Shown here: positions 43,974 through 52,132 of the stretch, in pieces | Layout of the letters: each line of letters starts with the position of its first letter | Position numbering within the stretch: the stretch's first letter is position 1 | NCBI RefSeq assembly: GCF_943736995.1 | Contig: NZ_CALSFT010000002.1 | Span: 248,001 to 312,000 of the forward strand | Length of the DNA: 64,000 bases | Source of the DNA: Sporosarcina sp. Marseille-Q4943 | GTDB lineage: Bacteria; Bacillota; Bacilli; Bacillales_A; Planococcaceae | Direction: 5' to 3' | Program-made: the position numbers and the translations under genes | Notes under the pieces: generated by a model | What the model saw: the letters and a program-made list of their open reading frames with translations, nothing else | The model's database searches: none | Told to the model about the DNA's origin: nothing

Positions 43974-44993
43974 CTACCATTTCGCTCGGTGATCTTCTGC
44001 ACAACCGAGCATTTGCCTGATTCTAAGGGTCGAACCGTCGTGCAGCTTGACACGGCCGTTGAAATAGCCGACGAGTTGGTTGACGTTCGTTTGGACAAGC
44101 TGCGCATTCGTCTTGGCAGTCCGTTCAAAGAAAGGGGAGAACGTCAAGTCAACATGGTCGGAGAACTTTGTCCCGATATGCCAAGGATGCATGAAATTGT
44201 CCTTGTCGTACGTGAAAATGACATCTTCATGAACCTTCGTCATGACGCCGTCTACGAACACCGCATTTTCGGTCATGCCCGTGCCGTCCGTCCATTTCCC
44301 GCCGAAGTTCAAACCAATGCGCCGTCCGCCTAAACGCTGGGATGCCAGCGCCCAATTCCACTCCGCTTCGCGTGGCCAAACACCGCGTGCAAAATTCAAA
44401 ACGGAAAAGCTATAATCAGGATTGAAATTATACCGTTTCTCCCCGATTTTCACGAAGCCCGCTGTCGGCAACGTATGGTGCTTAGCCGTGAATTGGAACC
44501 GGTCACGGTTGCGGGGGATGACGACGTTCAACGAATCGTCTCCGTCCGGATGCGTAATATGTAGGTCGGCATGAAGCACTTCATTATCAAAGTCGGGTAT
44601 TGTCACAGATAGATGGGTTTCTCCTTGCATATGCACAAGCTGGACGGAAATCTGCTCATTGACGAATTTCACGCTCTCGAGCACGTCCTCCGGCATCTTC
44701 ACCTTCCGCCCGATCGGCAGCACAACTTGCTTCTCATAGAAGCGCTGCGTCTCATAATCAAGCAAATAGACCGAACAGACAGCCGCATAATCCAAATGGC
44801 TGATCGTCGCGGAAAATAGAAGGTCCTCGCCGAAAACACACCAATAATTCCATTTCTTCTTCCGCATGAAATGGCCTTTTAAATTGCTTATAATGAAAGG
44901 ACGGCGGGCAAATCCAATCGCTTCGGGATTTAACATCCCTTTCGGATCGCACAGAAACACCGCATCCTTCAGTTCTTTTTCAGCATGTTGCAA
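43974..44993 (-). CDS. DUF2804 domain-containing protein
   Basis: 339 aa, no signal peptide or membrane segment. Motifs such as FARRPFIISNLKGHFMRKKKW near residue 30, LNFARGVWPREAEWNWA near 205 and RIGLNFGGKWTDGTGMTENA near 235 are typical of DUF2804, a family of unknown function with a likely lipocalin-like beta structure. TTG at 44993 is preferred because GGGGGAG lies 6 nt upstream; the TTG 15 nt earlier overlaps that site. Confidence 0.8.
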   Translation of the reverse strand: MQHAEKELKDAVFLCDPKGMLNPEAIGFARRPFIISNLKGHFMRKKKWNYWCVFGEDLLFSATISHLDYAAVCSVYLLDYETQRFYEKQVVLPIGRKVKMPEDVLESVKFVNEQISVQLVHMQGETHLSVTIPDFDNEVLHADLHITHPDGDDSLNVVIPRNRDRFQFTAKHHTLPTAGFVKIGEKRYNFNPDYSFSVLNFARGVWPREAEWNWALASQRLGGRRIGLNFGGKWTDGTGMTENAVFVDGVMTKVHEDVIFTYDKDNFMHPWHIGTKFSDHVDLTFSPFFERTAKTNAQLVQTNVNQLVGYFNGRVKLHDGSTLRIRQMLGCAEDHRAKW

Positions 44994-45012
44994 GGAGATC
45001 TCCCCCAATCTA

Positions 45013-45040
45013 TTGTCTTTTTACAATGACATGTTATAAT
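45013..45040 (+). promoter_or_regulatory. Promoter of tRNA-Ala
   Basis: TTGTCT and a perfect TATAAT with 16-bp spacing, 20 bp before the tRNA. Confidence 0.75.
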
Positions 45041-45060
45041 CTATATTGTATCAGATATAC

Positions 45061-45133
45061 GGGGCATTAGCTCAGCTGGGAGAGTGTCACGCTGGCAGTG
45101 TGAAGGTCACCGGTTCGAACCCGGTATGCTCCA
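45061..45133 (+). tRNA. tRNA-Ala (anticodon GGC)
   Basis: A complete cloverleaf: acceptor GGGGCAT/ATGCTCC with one G-U pair, D arm GCTC/GAGT, anticodon stem TCACG/TGTGA with loop CTGGCAG (anticodon GGC, reading GCC/GCU), T arm ACCGG-TTCGAAC-CCGGT and discriminator A. The 3' CCA is not encoded. A single gene with its own promoter and terminator. Confidence 0.93.
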
Positions 45134-45141
45134 TCATCAGG

Positions 45142-45178
45142 AACCTCATCAAATTAACATTTGATGGGGTTTTTTTGT
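45142..45178 (+). terminator. Terminator after tRNA-Ala
   Basis: Stem AACCTCATCAAA/TTTGATGGGGTT followed by T7. Confidence 0.88.
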
Positions 45179-45226
45179 TGGTGAAGCAATAACAAGGGCC
45201 GCCCAATAACGAATAATAAAACAAAG

Positions 45227-45270
45227 AACGGAGATGGTATCAGTTAACTTTGATATCTTCTCCGTTTATT
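45227..45270 (+). terminator. Second terminator-like hairpin, no gene upstream
   Basis: Stem AACGGAGA...TATCA with its complement TGATATC...TCTCCGTT and a TTTATTTATTT tail. No gene lies between it and the tRNA terminator, so it may be a remnant of a lost gene or an insulator for the ArsR-type promoter. Confidence 0.6.
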
Positions 45271-45279
45271 TATTTGGAA

Positions 45280-45329
45280 TTGACATGACACCAATTAGTG
45301 TCGTATCATTAGGACACCAAACAGTGTCC
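45280..45329 (+). promoter_or_regulatory. ArsR-type promoter with two operators
   Basis: TTGACA (45280) and TATCAT (45304) with 18-bp spacing. Two palindromes of the same kind flank the -10: GACAC-N6-GTGTC at 45287-45302 inside the spacer and GGACAC-N6-GTGTCC at 45312-45329 over the transcription start. Their centres are 26 bp apart. Confidence 0.8.
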
Positions 45330-45355
45330 AGTATATATGTTAGGAGGGGAGGATT

Positions 45356-45676
45356 TTGATTACTACTGACCAAGAGCGTGATGTTTTTGTAGCCATTGCA
45401 GATCCTACTAGACGAAAGTTAATCCGGTTACTAGCGGCCTCGGATGAGCTTGCACTTTTCGAATTAACTGCTCATTTTCAGATGGGGCGTACTGCGGTTT
45501 CTAAACATTTGGCTATTCTTAAAGAGGCTGATTTAGTGAAGAACCGTAAAATTGGCAGAGAAACAAGGTATCGTTTGAACGCAGCTCCCTTACAGGAAGT
45601 GAAAGATTGGCTAGCCTTTTACGAGGAATTTTGGACGGAAAGTGCGGCAAAACTAAAGAATATTTTGGAGGAATAA
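45356..45676 (+). CDS. ArsR/SmtB-type helix-turn-helix repressor (SdpR-like)
   Basis: 106 aa. Winged helix from ADPTRRKLIRLLA near residue 15 through FQMGRTAVSKHLAILKEADLV near 42-62 and the beta wing KIGRETRYRL. No metal-binding Cys pairs, so it is more like SdpR/YceK repressors than a metal sensor. Two GACAC-N6-GTGTC operators over its promoter imply self-repression. It starts with TTG after AGGAGGGG. It leads an operon with SRPBCC and flavin-reductase genes. Confidence 0.88.
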   Translation: MITTDQERDVFVAIADPTRRKLIRLLAASDELALFELTAHFQMGRTAVSKHLAILKEADLVKNRKIGRETRYRLNAAPLQEVKDWLAFYEEFWTESAAKLKNILEE

Positions 45677-45679
45677 ATT

Positions 45680-46072
45680 ATGGCGGATTTATCATTGGAT
45701 TTTCAATTTAAGAGTTCCATCAATAAAGTATGGGATGCCTTAACGAACTCAGAAACACTTGCGAAATGGGTAATGGAAAATAATTTCAAACCGATTATCG
45801 GATATAAATGTCAGTTTCGTAATGAGGCAATCGGTTTAGTAGTAGAGAGTGAAGTATTGGAAGTGGACGAGCCTACTAAATTATCTTACACATGGGTTGG
45901 TGGGCCGATCAATACAATCGTTACATGGACATTAAAGCAAGAGGGTGAAACAACCTACTTACATCTTGAACACTCTGGATTTGAAGCGGAAAATCAAGCA
46001 GCGTTCAACGGCGCGAAATATGGTTGGTCAAGTATGGTAGACAAACTGAATAACCTGTTAGAGGAAATGTAA
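45680..46072 (+). CDS. SRPBCC (AHSA1-like) domain protein
   Basis: 130 aa. The helix-grip fold typical of the family is indicated by FKSSINKVWDALTNSETLAKW at the N-terminus and GWSSMVDKLNNLLEE at the C-terminus. ArsR-SRPBCC pairs are common; ligand unknown. It starts 3 nt after the repressor stop, and the next gene starts directly after its own stop. Confidence 0.88.
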   Translation: MADLSLDFQFKSSINKVWDALTNSETLAKWVMENNFKPIIGYKCQFRNEAIGLVVESEVLEVDEPTKLSYTWVGGPINTIVTWTLKQEGETTYLHLEHSGFEAENQAAFNGAKYGWSSMVDKLNNLLEEM

Positions 46073-46780
46073 ATGAGTTTTTTTCAAGATGTAATATCGA
46101 TTTTCAAAAAGAGGGAACTAACATTCATAGAAAGCTACAAGGAATCAGAAGATGTCTATACGTTTCGATTTGAAAAAGACATAGATTTAACTTGGAAAGC
46201 AGGACAACATGGGTTGTTTACCATTACTCATAAAAAAATAAAAAATGGTACTCGACCAATTACTGTGGCGTCAGCTCCTACTGAGGATGTTGTTCAAATA
46301 ACACTTCGTATTAGTGATTCACCAAGTGACTTTAAGAAAGCTATGTTGGAATTAGAACAGGGAATGAAAGTAAGTATGAGTGGACCTGTAGGGTCGTTTT
46401 ATTTAAAAGATGACAGTCCTTTAATTCTAATTGCAGGTGGTATTGGAATTACACCATTTCGGTCGATGCTAAAGCAGTTGGAGGCGGAAGGGAATGGAGT
46501 CGGACAACAAATACATCTGCTTTATATCGATAGCAAAGAGTCATTTATTTTTAAAGATGAACTCGATGAAATTGCAAACAATCCTTCAATAAATGTAACT
46601 TACCTTGATTCCAGGAATGACTTACATCAAGAGATAAGTAAATTGTCCAGCTTATATCAAAACAATGGCAAATACTATATTGCAGGATCGAAGTCGATGG
46701 TGGAATCTATTTCGGCTCATTTACAAAGCAATGATATTTCAAAAAAGAGTATTAAAAAGGATGTCTTTTTTGGGTACTAA
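46073..46780 (+). CDS. Ferredoxin-reductase-like FAD/NAD(P)-binding oxidoreductase
   Basis: 235 aa. FAD-binding barrel with RPITVASAPTED near residue 63, then a nucleotide-binding half starting LILIAGGIGITPFRSML near 120 and a C-terminal YYIAGSKSMVESI. It lacks an iron-sulfur or flavodoxin module, so it must pass electrons to or from a separate partner. Third gene of the ArsR-type unit. AT-rich compared with genes outside 45-49 kb. Confidence 0.87.
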   Translation: MSFFQDVISIFKKRELTFIESYKESEDVYTFRFEKDIDLTWKAGQHGLFTITHKKIKNGTRPITVASAPTEDVVQITLRISDSPSDFKKAMLELEQGMKVSMSGPVGSFYLKDDSPLILIAGGIGITPFRSMLKQLEAEGNGVGQQIHLLYIDSKESFIFKDELDEIANNPSINVTYLDSRNDLHQEISKLSSLYQNNGKYYIAGSKSMVESISAHLQSNDISKKSIKKDVFFGY

Positions 46781-46799
46781 TTGCTTAATGATCTACTTG

Positions 46800-46835
46800 A
46801 AGGAACCTTATCATTTGATAGGGTTCTTTTTTGGT
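46800..46835 (+). terminator. Terminator of the ArsR-type operon
   Basis: Stem GGAACCTTATCA/TGATAGGGTTC with a T6 tail. Confidence 0.8.
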
Positions 46836-46931
46836 TAATCAATGGTCAGGGCAGGGCACATATACATACGTCGATGAATATCTTATGGGCGAAGTCATTA
46901 TAACTACGGAGGAATCGTTATCGGGTATCTT

Positions 46932-47702
46932 GTGAACGTAGAACCAGGTGTAAATGTGTATGTTGAAGATCTTAACCCGGCGGGCAATAAGACCATTGTT
47001 TTTATTCATGGCTGGCCGTTGAGCCATAAACAGTTCGAATATCAGTTTAATGTACTTCCGACAATGGGGTATCGATGTATCGGCATAGACTGGAGGGGTT
47101 TTGGAAATTCGGATAAACCTTTAGACGGCTACAACTTAGATAGATTGGCTGATGATATCCGTGCTGTTGTCGGTACACTTCAATTAGAAGACTTTGCACT
47201 TGTAGGCCACTCGACGGGTGGCTCCATTGCGATTCGGTATATGACGAGATACAACGGTCATGGAGTATCCCAGCTAGTCCTTGTCGATGCTGCAGCTCCT
47301 TTAGGATTTTCCGCAGATACAGCCAATCGATATCTTATGCAATCGTTAAATGATCGTCCTAAAATGATGCAGGAAGTAATCGATGGCTTTTTCTTTCAGT
47401 ATATAACGAGCCAATTCTCGGATTGGTTTTTCGAAATGGGAATGCAAGCTGCGGGATGGTCGACGGCTACAATTATTGTGTTATTAAGAGAGTTGAATTT
47501 GTATGAGGATCTACCAAAAATAGTTGCCCCTACGTTGATTATTCATGGCATCCATGACAAAGTGATTCCGTATTCACAAGCTAAGGAGTTGAATGAATTA
47601 ATTCCTAACTCACAGCTAGTTCCGTTTAAATATAGTGGACATGGTGCTTTCTGGGAAGAGCGTGATAAATTTAACCGGGTATTATCTCAATTCATTCGTT
47701 GA
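46932..47702 (+). CDS. Alpha/beta-hydrolase (haloperoxidase/esterase-like)
   Basis: 256 aa. Oxyanion segment FIHGWPLSHKQFEYQ near residue 24, nucleophile elbow GHSTGGS near 95, acid in HGIHDKVIP near 205 and catalytic His in SGHGAFWE near 238. The arrangement is that of non-heme chloroperoxidase/arylesterase relatives; substrate unknown. GTG 46932 is the only canonical start, but the GGAGG upstream is 19 nt away, so a rarer start codon nearer to it cannot be excluded. Confidence 0.85.
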   Translation: MNVEPGVNVYVEDLNPAGNKTIVFIHGWPLSHKQFEYQFNVLPTMGYRCIGIDWRGFGNSDKPLDGYNLDRLADDIRAVVGTLQLEDFALVGHSTGGSIAIRYMTRYNGHGVSQLVLVDAAAPLGFSADTANRYLMQSLNDRPKMMQEVIDGFFFQYITSQFSDWFFEMGMQAAGWSTATIIVLLRELNLYEDLPKIVAPTLIIHGIHDKVIPYSQAKELNELIPNSQLVPFKYSGHGAFWEERDKFNRVLSQFIR

Positions 47703-47710
47703 ATACAAAC

Positions 47711-47753
47711 AAAGAGGGGCCAAGTATCATTCATACTCGCCTCCTCTTTATTT
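47711..47753. terminator. Shared terminator of convergent hydrolase and dehydrogenase genes
   Basis: Stem AAAGAGG...CCTCTTT with inner AGTAT/ATACT pairing and a T-rich right flank. Confidence 0.65.
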
Positions 47754-47775
47754 TGGCTCTAATGCCTGGTTTCAT

Positions 47776-48717
47776 TTATTTATTTTTATTTTTAATTGTG
47801 GCCAGCCTTACGAAGTTTTCATCACGTTCGAAAATTCTTCTTCGAACTTCCTCATCTCCTGAGTAGGTGAATATGCCATTACCCGTTTTTGTGCCAAGAT
47901 TTCCACTTTGGACTTTTTCCTCAATAAATGCTGGAATGTTTTCCTCTTTGGATAAAGTGGGTGCTAGGTTTTCAACGACACTCTTCCATATATCGAGCCC
48001 ACCAAAATCAGCTGTTTCTAATGGTCCGATGAATGCCCATCTGAAACCAGGACCCGATGTAATTGCCAAGTCGATATCTTCAGCATTAGCAATACCATTC
48101 TCCAATAGATAGAATGCTTCTCGCACCAATGCTGCTTGTAGACGATTGGCAATTAGACCTGGGATATCTTTTTTCAAAACAACTGGTTTCTTGCCAATGT
48201 TATTCAAGACTTCTACTGTGCGATCTATAATCGTTTGAGAAGTTTCTGGACCTTTTACTATTTCAACGAGCGGAACCAAATGTGCAGGATTGAAAAAATG
48301 AGTGATGAGTAAACGGTCTTTCTTTTGAACACCTTCGGATAGTTGCTGTATGGAAAATGTAGAAGTATTGGATGCAATTATCGTATCGTCTTCTATGACT
48401 TCCTCTACCTGCTTGAATAAGTCGAATTTAATAGTTAGATTTTCTGAAACTGCTTCTGTGATAAATTTTGTTCCGCTAACCGCTTCTTTTAAATCAGTAG
48501 TGATAAAAATTCTATTGAATGTATTTTCTTTTTCAGTTGCTGTAATGGAGTTTTCTTGAATTAACATATCCAAGTTATCTGAGATTCTAGTCATTGCCTT
48601 CTCTAAAAACTCGGTTTTAATATCAAACATATACACATCATAACCAGCTTGTGCATACAACTGGGCAATTCCGTGCCCCATCGTACCCGCACCTAAAACT
48701 GTAACTTTCTCTGCCAT
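47776..48717 (-). CDS. 3-hydroxyacyl-CoA (3-hydroxybutyryl-CoA) dehydrogenase
   Basis: 313 aa. The NAD-binding motif VTVLGAGTMGHGIAQLYAQAG opens the protein; SNTSTFSIQQL near 115, the catalytic His in ITHFFNPAHLVPLVEIV near 138, DIPGLIANRLQ near 185 and a C-terminal domain with GPGFRWAFIGP follow. It oxidises 3-hydroxyacyl-CoA with NAD+ in fatty acid or butyrate metabolism. The ATG at 48717 has GGAGG 8 nt upstream; the track's longer start at 48732 would include that site. It converges with the hydrolase gene. Confidence 0.9.
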   Translation of the reverse strand: MAEKVTVLGAGTMGHGIAQLYAQAGYDVYMFDIKTEFLEKAMTRISDNLDMLIQENSITATEKENTFNRIFITTDLKEAVSGTKFITEAVSENLTIKFDLFKQVEEVIEDDTIIASNTSTFSIQQLSEGVQKKDRLLITHFFNPAHLVPLVEIVKGPETSQTIIDRTVEVLNNIGKKPVVLKKDIPGLIANRLQAALVREAFYLLENGIANAEDIDLAITSGPGFRWAFIGPLETADFGGLDIWKSVVENLAPTLSKEENIPAFIEEKVQSGNLGTKTGNGIFTYSGDEEVRRRIFERDENFVRLATIKNKNK

Positions 48718-48892
48718 TCTCTTAACCTCCAAGAAATAATTAGATTTATTCTAACTATTATCTCAATTGTTAAGCGGTATAGCCACCCCTGGTGATTACC
48801 GGGTTTGTCACTTGCTAAGAACGATGCGTAATTAGCTGTTTTGCTGACTTTCAATGATTGAAAGAAAAAGAACGGATTGAATTGCTAATCAA

Positions 48893-48922
48893 AATAAAAG
48901 TCACACCATAGTAGTGTGACTC
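48893..48922 (-). terminator. Terminator of the 58-aa gene
   Basis: Stem AGTCACAC/GTGTGACT followed on the minus strand by TTTTATTTT. Confidence 0.8.
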
Positions 48923-48932
48923 CAACATATTC

Positions 48933-49109
48933 TTAATCTTTACGGGGTTTCCCCTCCTGAGTGCTTTCAGCAATTGCGGAAGTTCCTTTCTTAAACTGAT
49001 TATTAATAGTAGGTTTAGATGTTTTTACGGGGTCACCATAGGCTGTCCAAGTATTGGGATCTGTCTTTTTCTCGTTATTACGTGTATTCGTGTTCTTATT
49101 TTGAGTCAT
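48933..49109 (-). CDS. Small hydrophilic protein of unknown function (58 aa)
   Basis: A GGAGG site precedes an ATG at 49109, and a dedicated terminator follows the stop, so this is probably expressed. The sequence is rich in Asn, Thr, Lys and Gln (starts MTQNKNTNTRNNEKK), contains TWTAYGDPVKTSKPTINNQFKKG and no hydrophobic stretch; it is likely disordered. I do not recognise a family. Small proteins of this composition occur among spore components, but nothing here proves that. Confidence 0.65.
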   Translation of the reverse strand: MTQNKNTNTRNNEKKTDPNTWTAYGDPVKTSKPTINNQFKKGTSAIAESTQEGKPRKD

Positions 49110-49301
49110 TTGTGTAGAAACCTCCAATATAAATTTCCAAAAATCCAAACGGAGAATGGATGACTTTATATTCTCCAACATTAAGTTCATTATGCATACG
49201 AGCAGTGTTTTGTGGGAAGGTCATCCTGTAATGTGCTTCTTTTTCGTGTATGGCACCTTACTCATTTTCATACGATAGGAACACGGGGGTGTTGGTGAAA
49301 A

Positions 49302-49787
49302 TTGTATAATCGGGAAGCGGCGGTCAGGTATGCGGATGAATGGTGGAATAGAAGGAATCCAGCCTATCCTGCATTTGATGTCGACTGTACGAGTTTTATA
49401 TCGCAATGTCTGCGCGCGGGCGGGGCGCCGATGCATGGGTACCCGAACCGGGGGCGGGGCTGGTGGATTCAAGGAGGGACATGGAGCTTCAGTTGGTCGG
49501 TAGCGCATTCGATGCGGTGGTATTTGGCGGGTTCCAAGAAGGGATTGACTGCACGGCAAGTCGCTTCGCCTGAGGAGTTAGATCTCGGTGATGTCATTTG
49601 CTATGACTTCCAAGGGGACGGACGGTTCGACCATACGACGATCGTCACGGCGAAGGACGGCTCGATGCCGCTCGTCAATGCCCATACGTATGATGCATAT
49701 CACCGGACGTGGGACTATAAGGACTCCTATGCATGGAGGGAAAACGCGAAGTATGTTTTCTTTAAGATCAATGATCATTTCAAGTAA
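49302..49787 (+). CDS. Amidase_6-like papain-fold domain protein
   Basis: 161 aa, essentially one domain. The catalytic Cys lies in [15 protein letters not shown] near residue 29, a His in [10 protein letters not shown] near 110 and a third polar residue in VNAHTYDAY near 127, as in the putative amidase (Amidase_6) family found in Bacillales. No signal peptide is visible, unlike many longer relatives. It starts with TTG; GGGGG lies 12 nt upstream. The 192 bp upstream hold nothing else I can identify. Confidence 0.8.
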   Translation: MYNREAAVRYADEWWNRRNPAYPAFDVDCTSFISQCLRAGGAPMHGYPNRGRGWWIQGGTWSFSWSVAHSMRWYLAGSKKGLTARQVASPEELDLGDVICYDFQGDGRFDHTTIVTAKDGSMPLVNAHTYDAYHRTWDYKDSYAWRENAKYVFFKINDHFK

Positions 49788-49814
49788 TTGCATATCCGGA
49801 GACTAAGTAAGCAT

Positions 49815-49850
49815 AAAAAAAGACCCTACAAGTAGGGTCTTTTTTTAGCT
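49815..49850. terminator. Bidirectional terminator, amidase versus cold-shock gene
   Basis: Stem AAAAGACCCTAC/GTAGGGTCTTTT with A7 left and T7 right. Confidence 0.92.
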
Positions 49851-49854
49851 ATTA

Positions 49855-50055
49855 TTAAGCTTTTTGAACGTTTGTAGCTTGTAGGCCACGTTGTCCTTGC
49901 TCAATTTCAAATGTTACGCTTTGACCTTCGTCTAAAGATTTGAAACCTTCGCCTTGGATTGCTGAGAAATGTACGAATACGTCTTCTCCGCCTTCACGCT
50001 CGATAAATCCAAAACCTTTTTCTGCGTTGAACCACTTAACTGTACCTTGTTCCAT
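49855..50055 (-). CDS. csp: Cold-shock protein (CspB/CspD-like RNA chaperone)
   Basis: 66 aa, a single cold-shock domain: [16 protein letters not shown] (RNP1) and VFVHFSAIQ (RNP2) are intact. It binds single-stranded RNA/DNA and relieves secondary structure. The 5' region of about 100 nt includes a hairpin next to the ribosome site, consistent with post-transcriptional control known for this family. Confidence 0.96.
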   Translation of the reverse strand: MEQGTVKWFNAEKGFGFIEREGGEDVFVHFSAIQGEGFKSLDEGQSVTFEIEQGQRGLQATNVQKA

Positions 50056-50070
50056 AATTGTTGCCTCCTA

Positions 50071-50088
50071 TGTGCGAATCTCCGCACA
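50071..50088 (-). promoter_or_regulatory. Hairpin abutting the csp ribosome-binding site
   Basis: On the minus strand a perfect 6-bp stem TGTGCG/CGCACA with a 6-nt loop ends 1-2 nt before TAGGAGG. It could modulate access to the ribosome site with temperature. The rest of the 340-bp gap to 50396 shows only the degV terminator. Confidence 0.4.
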
Positions 50089-50305
50089 ATATGTTACTAT
50101 CTTTGCTCAAATACCTTAGACGAATAACAAAATCCTATACTCAATCTGAAAAAGAACAAAAATAATTCTTCCTTAGAATAACAGACCTTTGATGAAATAG
50201 CAAATAGTACGACTTTTATTTAAAATGAAGATATTATAAGTCCTGCCATTCCAACGATTTGGCTCGATGCAAAGGGTTGTAAGTCCACCTCTCGACAATA
50301 AAATA

Positions 50306-50331
50306 CCCCTCCCGAAATATTCGGGAAGAGG
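50306..50331 (-). terminator. Terminator of the degV gene
   Basis: Stem CCTCTTCCCGAA/TTCGGGAGGGG on the minus strand, then TATTTTATT. Confidence 0.82.
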
Positions 50332-50395
50332 CTGTAAATGTTTATATTAATTATTATTTTGACGCTTTATGGACTGTGATGCATACCTGCCCATG

Positions 50396-51238
50396 TTAAT
50401 ACCATAACATCGCGATTGTCCCTTCGCCCGCATGAACGGCGAGGGTGGAGCTGATATCGCCGATTTCCACGGTAAGGCCAGGCACTTGGCTGATGATCAT
50501 CGATTTTAATTGCTCGGCCTGCTCCGGCACATTGCCTTGCATCAAATAGACCTTTCCATTGCCTTTCGGATGGCCTTCCGCCACTTTATCGACCAGGTAT
50601 TGAAGTGCTTTCTTTTCGGAACGGACTTTTTCGATCGCTTCCAATTTACCGTCAGTCGTTATTTGGATAATCGGCTTCACTTTCAACAAGCTGCCGAGGA
50701 AGAACTGGACGCCGGTCATCCGGCCTCCTTTGTACAACTGCTCCAATTGGCCGATGTAAATGTAGTTCTTCAACGTACCTGTCATTTTTCCTAGCTTTTC
50801 TTTGATTTCCTGAACGGATGCTCCTTCGCTTTGCAATTCCATCCCTTTTTCAATCAAACCTGTGATGCCGTAAGAAACGGACTTGGAGTCGATGAAGGTG
50901 ATAGGGAAGCCTGCAATTTCCGCACCTGCCATGGAGGAAGCGAGAGTTCCGCTCAACTCGGCTGACACATGGATGGCGATCGCCTGCTCATAGTTTTCTG
51001 CGATTTTCTTGAATTGCTCGGCGAATTCGCCGGCAGACGGTTGGGACGTTTTCGGAAACTCCGTCGCGTTTTTAATATTTTCATACAGTTGTGCTGGCGT
51101 CAGGTCGACACCATCAACAAATTGCTTTTCCCCGAAATGTATATTCAACGGAATTGAATAGAAATCAGGGTGGTTTTTTAATTCATCTGTAATATAGGAA
51201 GTGCTGTCAGTTATCCATGCTATCGGCTTTTTCGTCAT
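50396..51238 (-). CDS. DegV-family fatty-acid-binding protein (FakB-like)
   Basis: 280 aa. N-terminal ITDSTSYI, TSQPSAGEF near residue 83, the Ser-containing HVSAELSGTLAS near 108, GGRMTGVQFFLGSLLKVKPI near 180 and the C-terminal HAGEGTIAMLWY are diagnostic. DegV/FakB proteins hold a fatty acid for phosphorylation by FakA, feeding exogenous fatty acids into lipids. Monocistronic with its own terminator. Confidence 0.9.
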   Translation of the reverse strand: MTKKPIAWITDSTSYITDELKNHPDFYSIPLNIHFGEKQFVDGVDLTPAQLYENIKNATEFPKTSQPSAGEFAEQFKKIAENYEQAIAIHVSAELSGTLASSMAGAEIAGFPITFIDSKSVSYGITGLIEKGMELQSEGASVQEIKEKLGKMTGTLKNYIYIGQLEQLYKGGRMTGVQFFLGSLLKVKPIIQITTDGKLEAIEKVRSEKKALQYLVDKVAEGHPKGNGKVYLMQGNVPEQAEQLKSMIISQVPGLTVEIGDISSTLAVHAGEGTIAMLWY

Positions 51239-51419
51239 TAGTCAGTCATCCTTTTCTAAACATTCGCTTCTTTCATTACTATACTACAGAAAGTAATGTC
51301 TTGAAATACCAATTGAATGAAATAATTTGGAAAAACGCTGAAAGTGACGGAGGATTCCCCAGTTGTCTCCTTTTCGTGTATAATGGTTTTCAGTATGATA
51401 CAAAGGAGAGTTCATAGTT

Positions 51420-52013
51420 ATGAATGAACAGGCACTTTCGGTAAGGGAAGCGATCGTCAACCGTCGCTCGGTCAAGAACTTTAACGGGCAACCGGTCGAT
51501 CTTGAAAATATAATGTCCGTTTTGGAAGACGCCAGATGGGCACCGACCCACGGCTTACGTAACCCATGGCGCTTCATCGTCGCTGCCAACCAGGAATACG
51601 TAAAGTTCCAAGACGTTCTGAAAGAATATGGCATTCCAAAATGGAAAGAGTTGTCCGAAGAGGACTTGGAGAAGCAAATGAAGAAGTTCCGCGCTCCTGG
51701 TGCCGTCGTTTTCGTCGTCGTCAAAGAGGATGTACGCCAGAAGGAACGGCTGGAGGACTTTGCAGCGGCAAGCGCGCTTATCCAAAATGCGATGCTCCTA
51801 GCATGGGACCAAGGAATCGGGACTTGCTGGAAAACACCACCATTCCTCGACAATCCGAAATTCCGAGAAGAGCTCGGCGTGAAGTCTGGTGAGCGAATCA
51901 TGAGCATGCTGCAATTCGGCTATTATGATGATATTCCAAAAAACCGCGTTCGCACGCCGCTTGAAGACATTGTCACGTTTTATGGAATGGAAGACGAACA
52001 GGAAGAAGAGTAA
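51420..52013 (+). CDS. Nitroreductase-family flavoprotein
   Basis: 197 aa. FMN-contacting RRSVKNFNGQPVD near residue 15, APTHGLRNPWRF near 40, and a C-terminal GVKSGERIMSMLQFGYYDD fit the small YdjA-like nitroreductases that reduce nitro or quinone compounds with NAD(P)H. AAGGAG lies 12 nt before the ATG. It converges with the dipeptidase gene. Confidence 0.88.
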   Translation: MNEQALSVREAIVNRRSVKNFNGQPVDLENIMSVLEDARWAPTHGLRNPWRFIVAANQEYVKFQDVLKEYGIPKWKELSEEDLEKQMKKFRAPGAVVFVVVKEDVRQKERLEDFAAASALIQNAMLLAWDQGIGTCWKTPPFLDNPKFREELGVKSGERIMSMLQFGYYDDIPKNRVRTPLEDIVTFYGMEDEQEEE

Positions 52014-52019
52014 GATACA

Positions 52020-52068
52020 AAGAACTGTCCAGAAAGTCGATAAACGACTTTCTGAGACAGTTCTTTTT
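52020..52068 (+). terminator. Terminator of the nitroreductase gene
   Basis: A long stem AACTGTCCAGAAAGTCG with its complement CGACTTTCTGAGACAGTT and a T5 tail. The core CTGTCCAGAAAGTCG also forms the terminator at 61373, which precedes the same array family. Confidence 0.88.
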
Positions 52069-52126
52069 GTAATAAAAGAGTCGCGCGTCCAAAGCGAGCC
52101 GCTCTGCGCCCAAAGCCACCCCACAC
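52064..52126 (+). repeat. 21-bp-period array, core GCGYCCAAAG (2 units plus a decayed one)
   Basis: Units at 52085 (GCGTCCAAAG) and 52106 (GCGCCCAAAG) in exact register; a decayed unit at 52064 keeps the AAAGAGTCGC tail. It fills the gap between the convergent nitroreductase terminator and the dipeptidase stop. Confidence 0.72.
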
Positions 52127-52132
52127 CCAGAC

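Noticed and set aside
45061..49300. Attachment-site duplication of the tRNA-Ala 3' end marking an integrated element
   Set aside because: I looked for a second copy of the TTCGAACCCGGTATGCTCCA end up to 49.3 kb and found none, and there is no integrase gene. The block may still be acquired, but not by a visible tRNA integrase.
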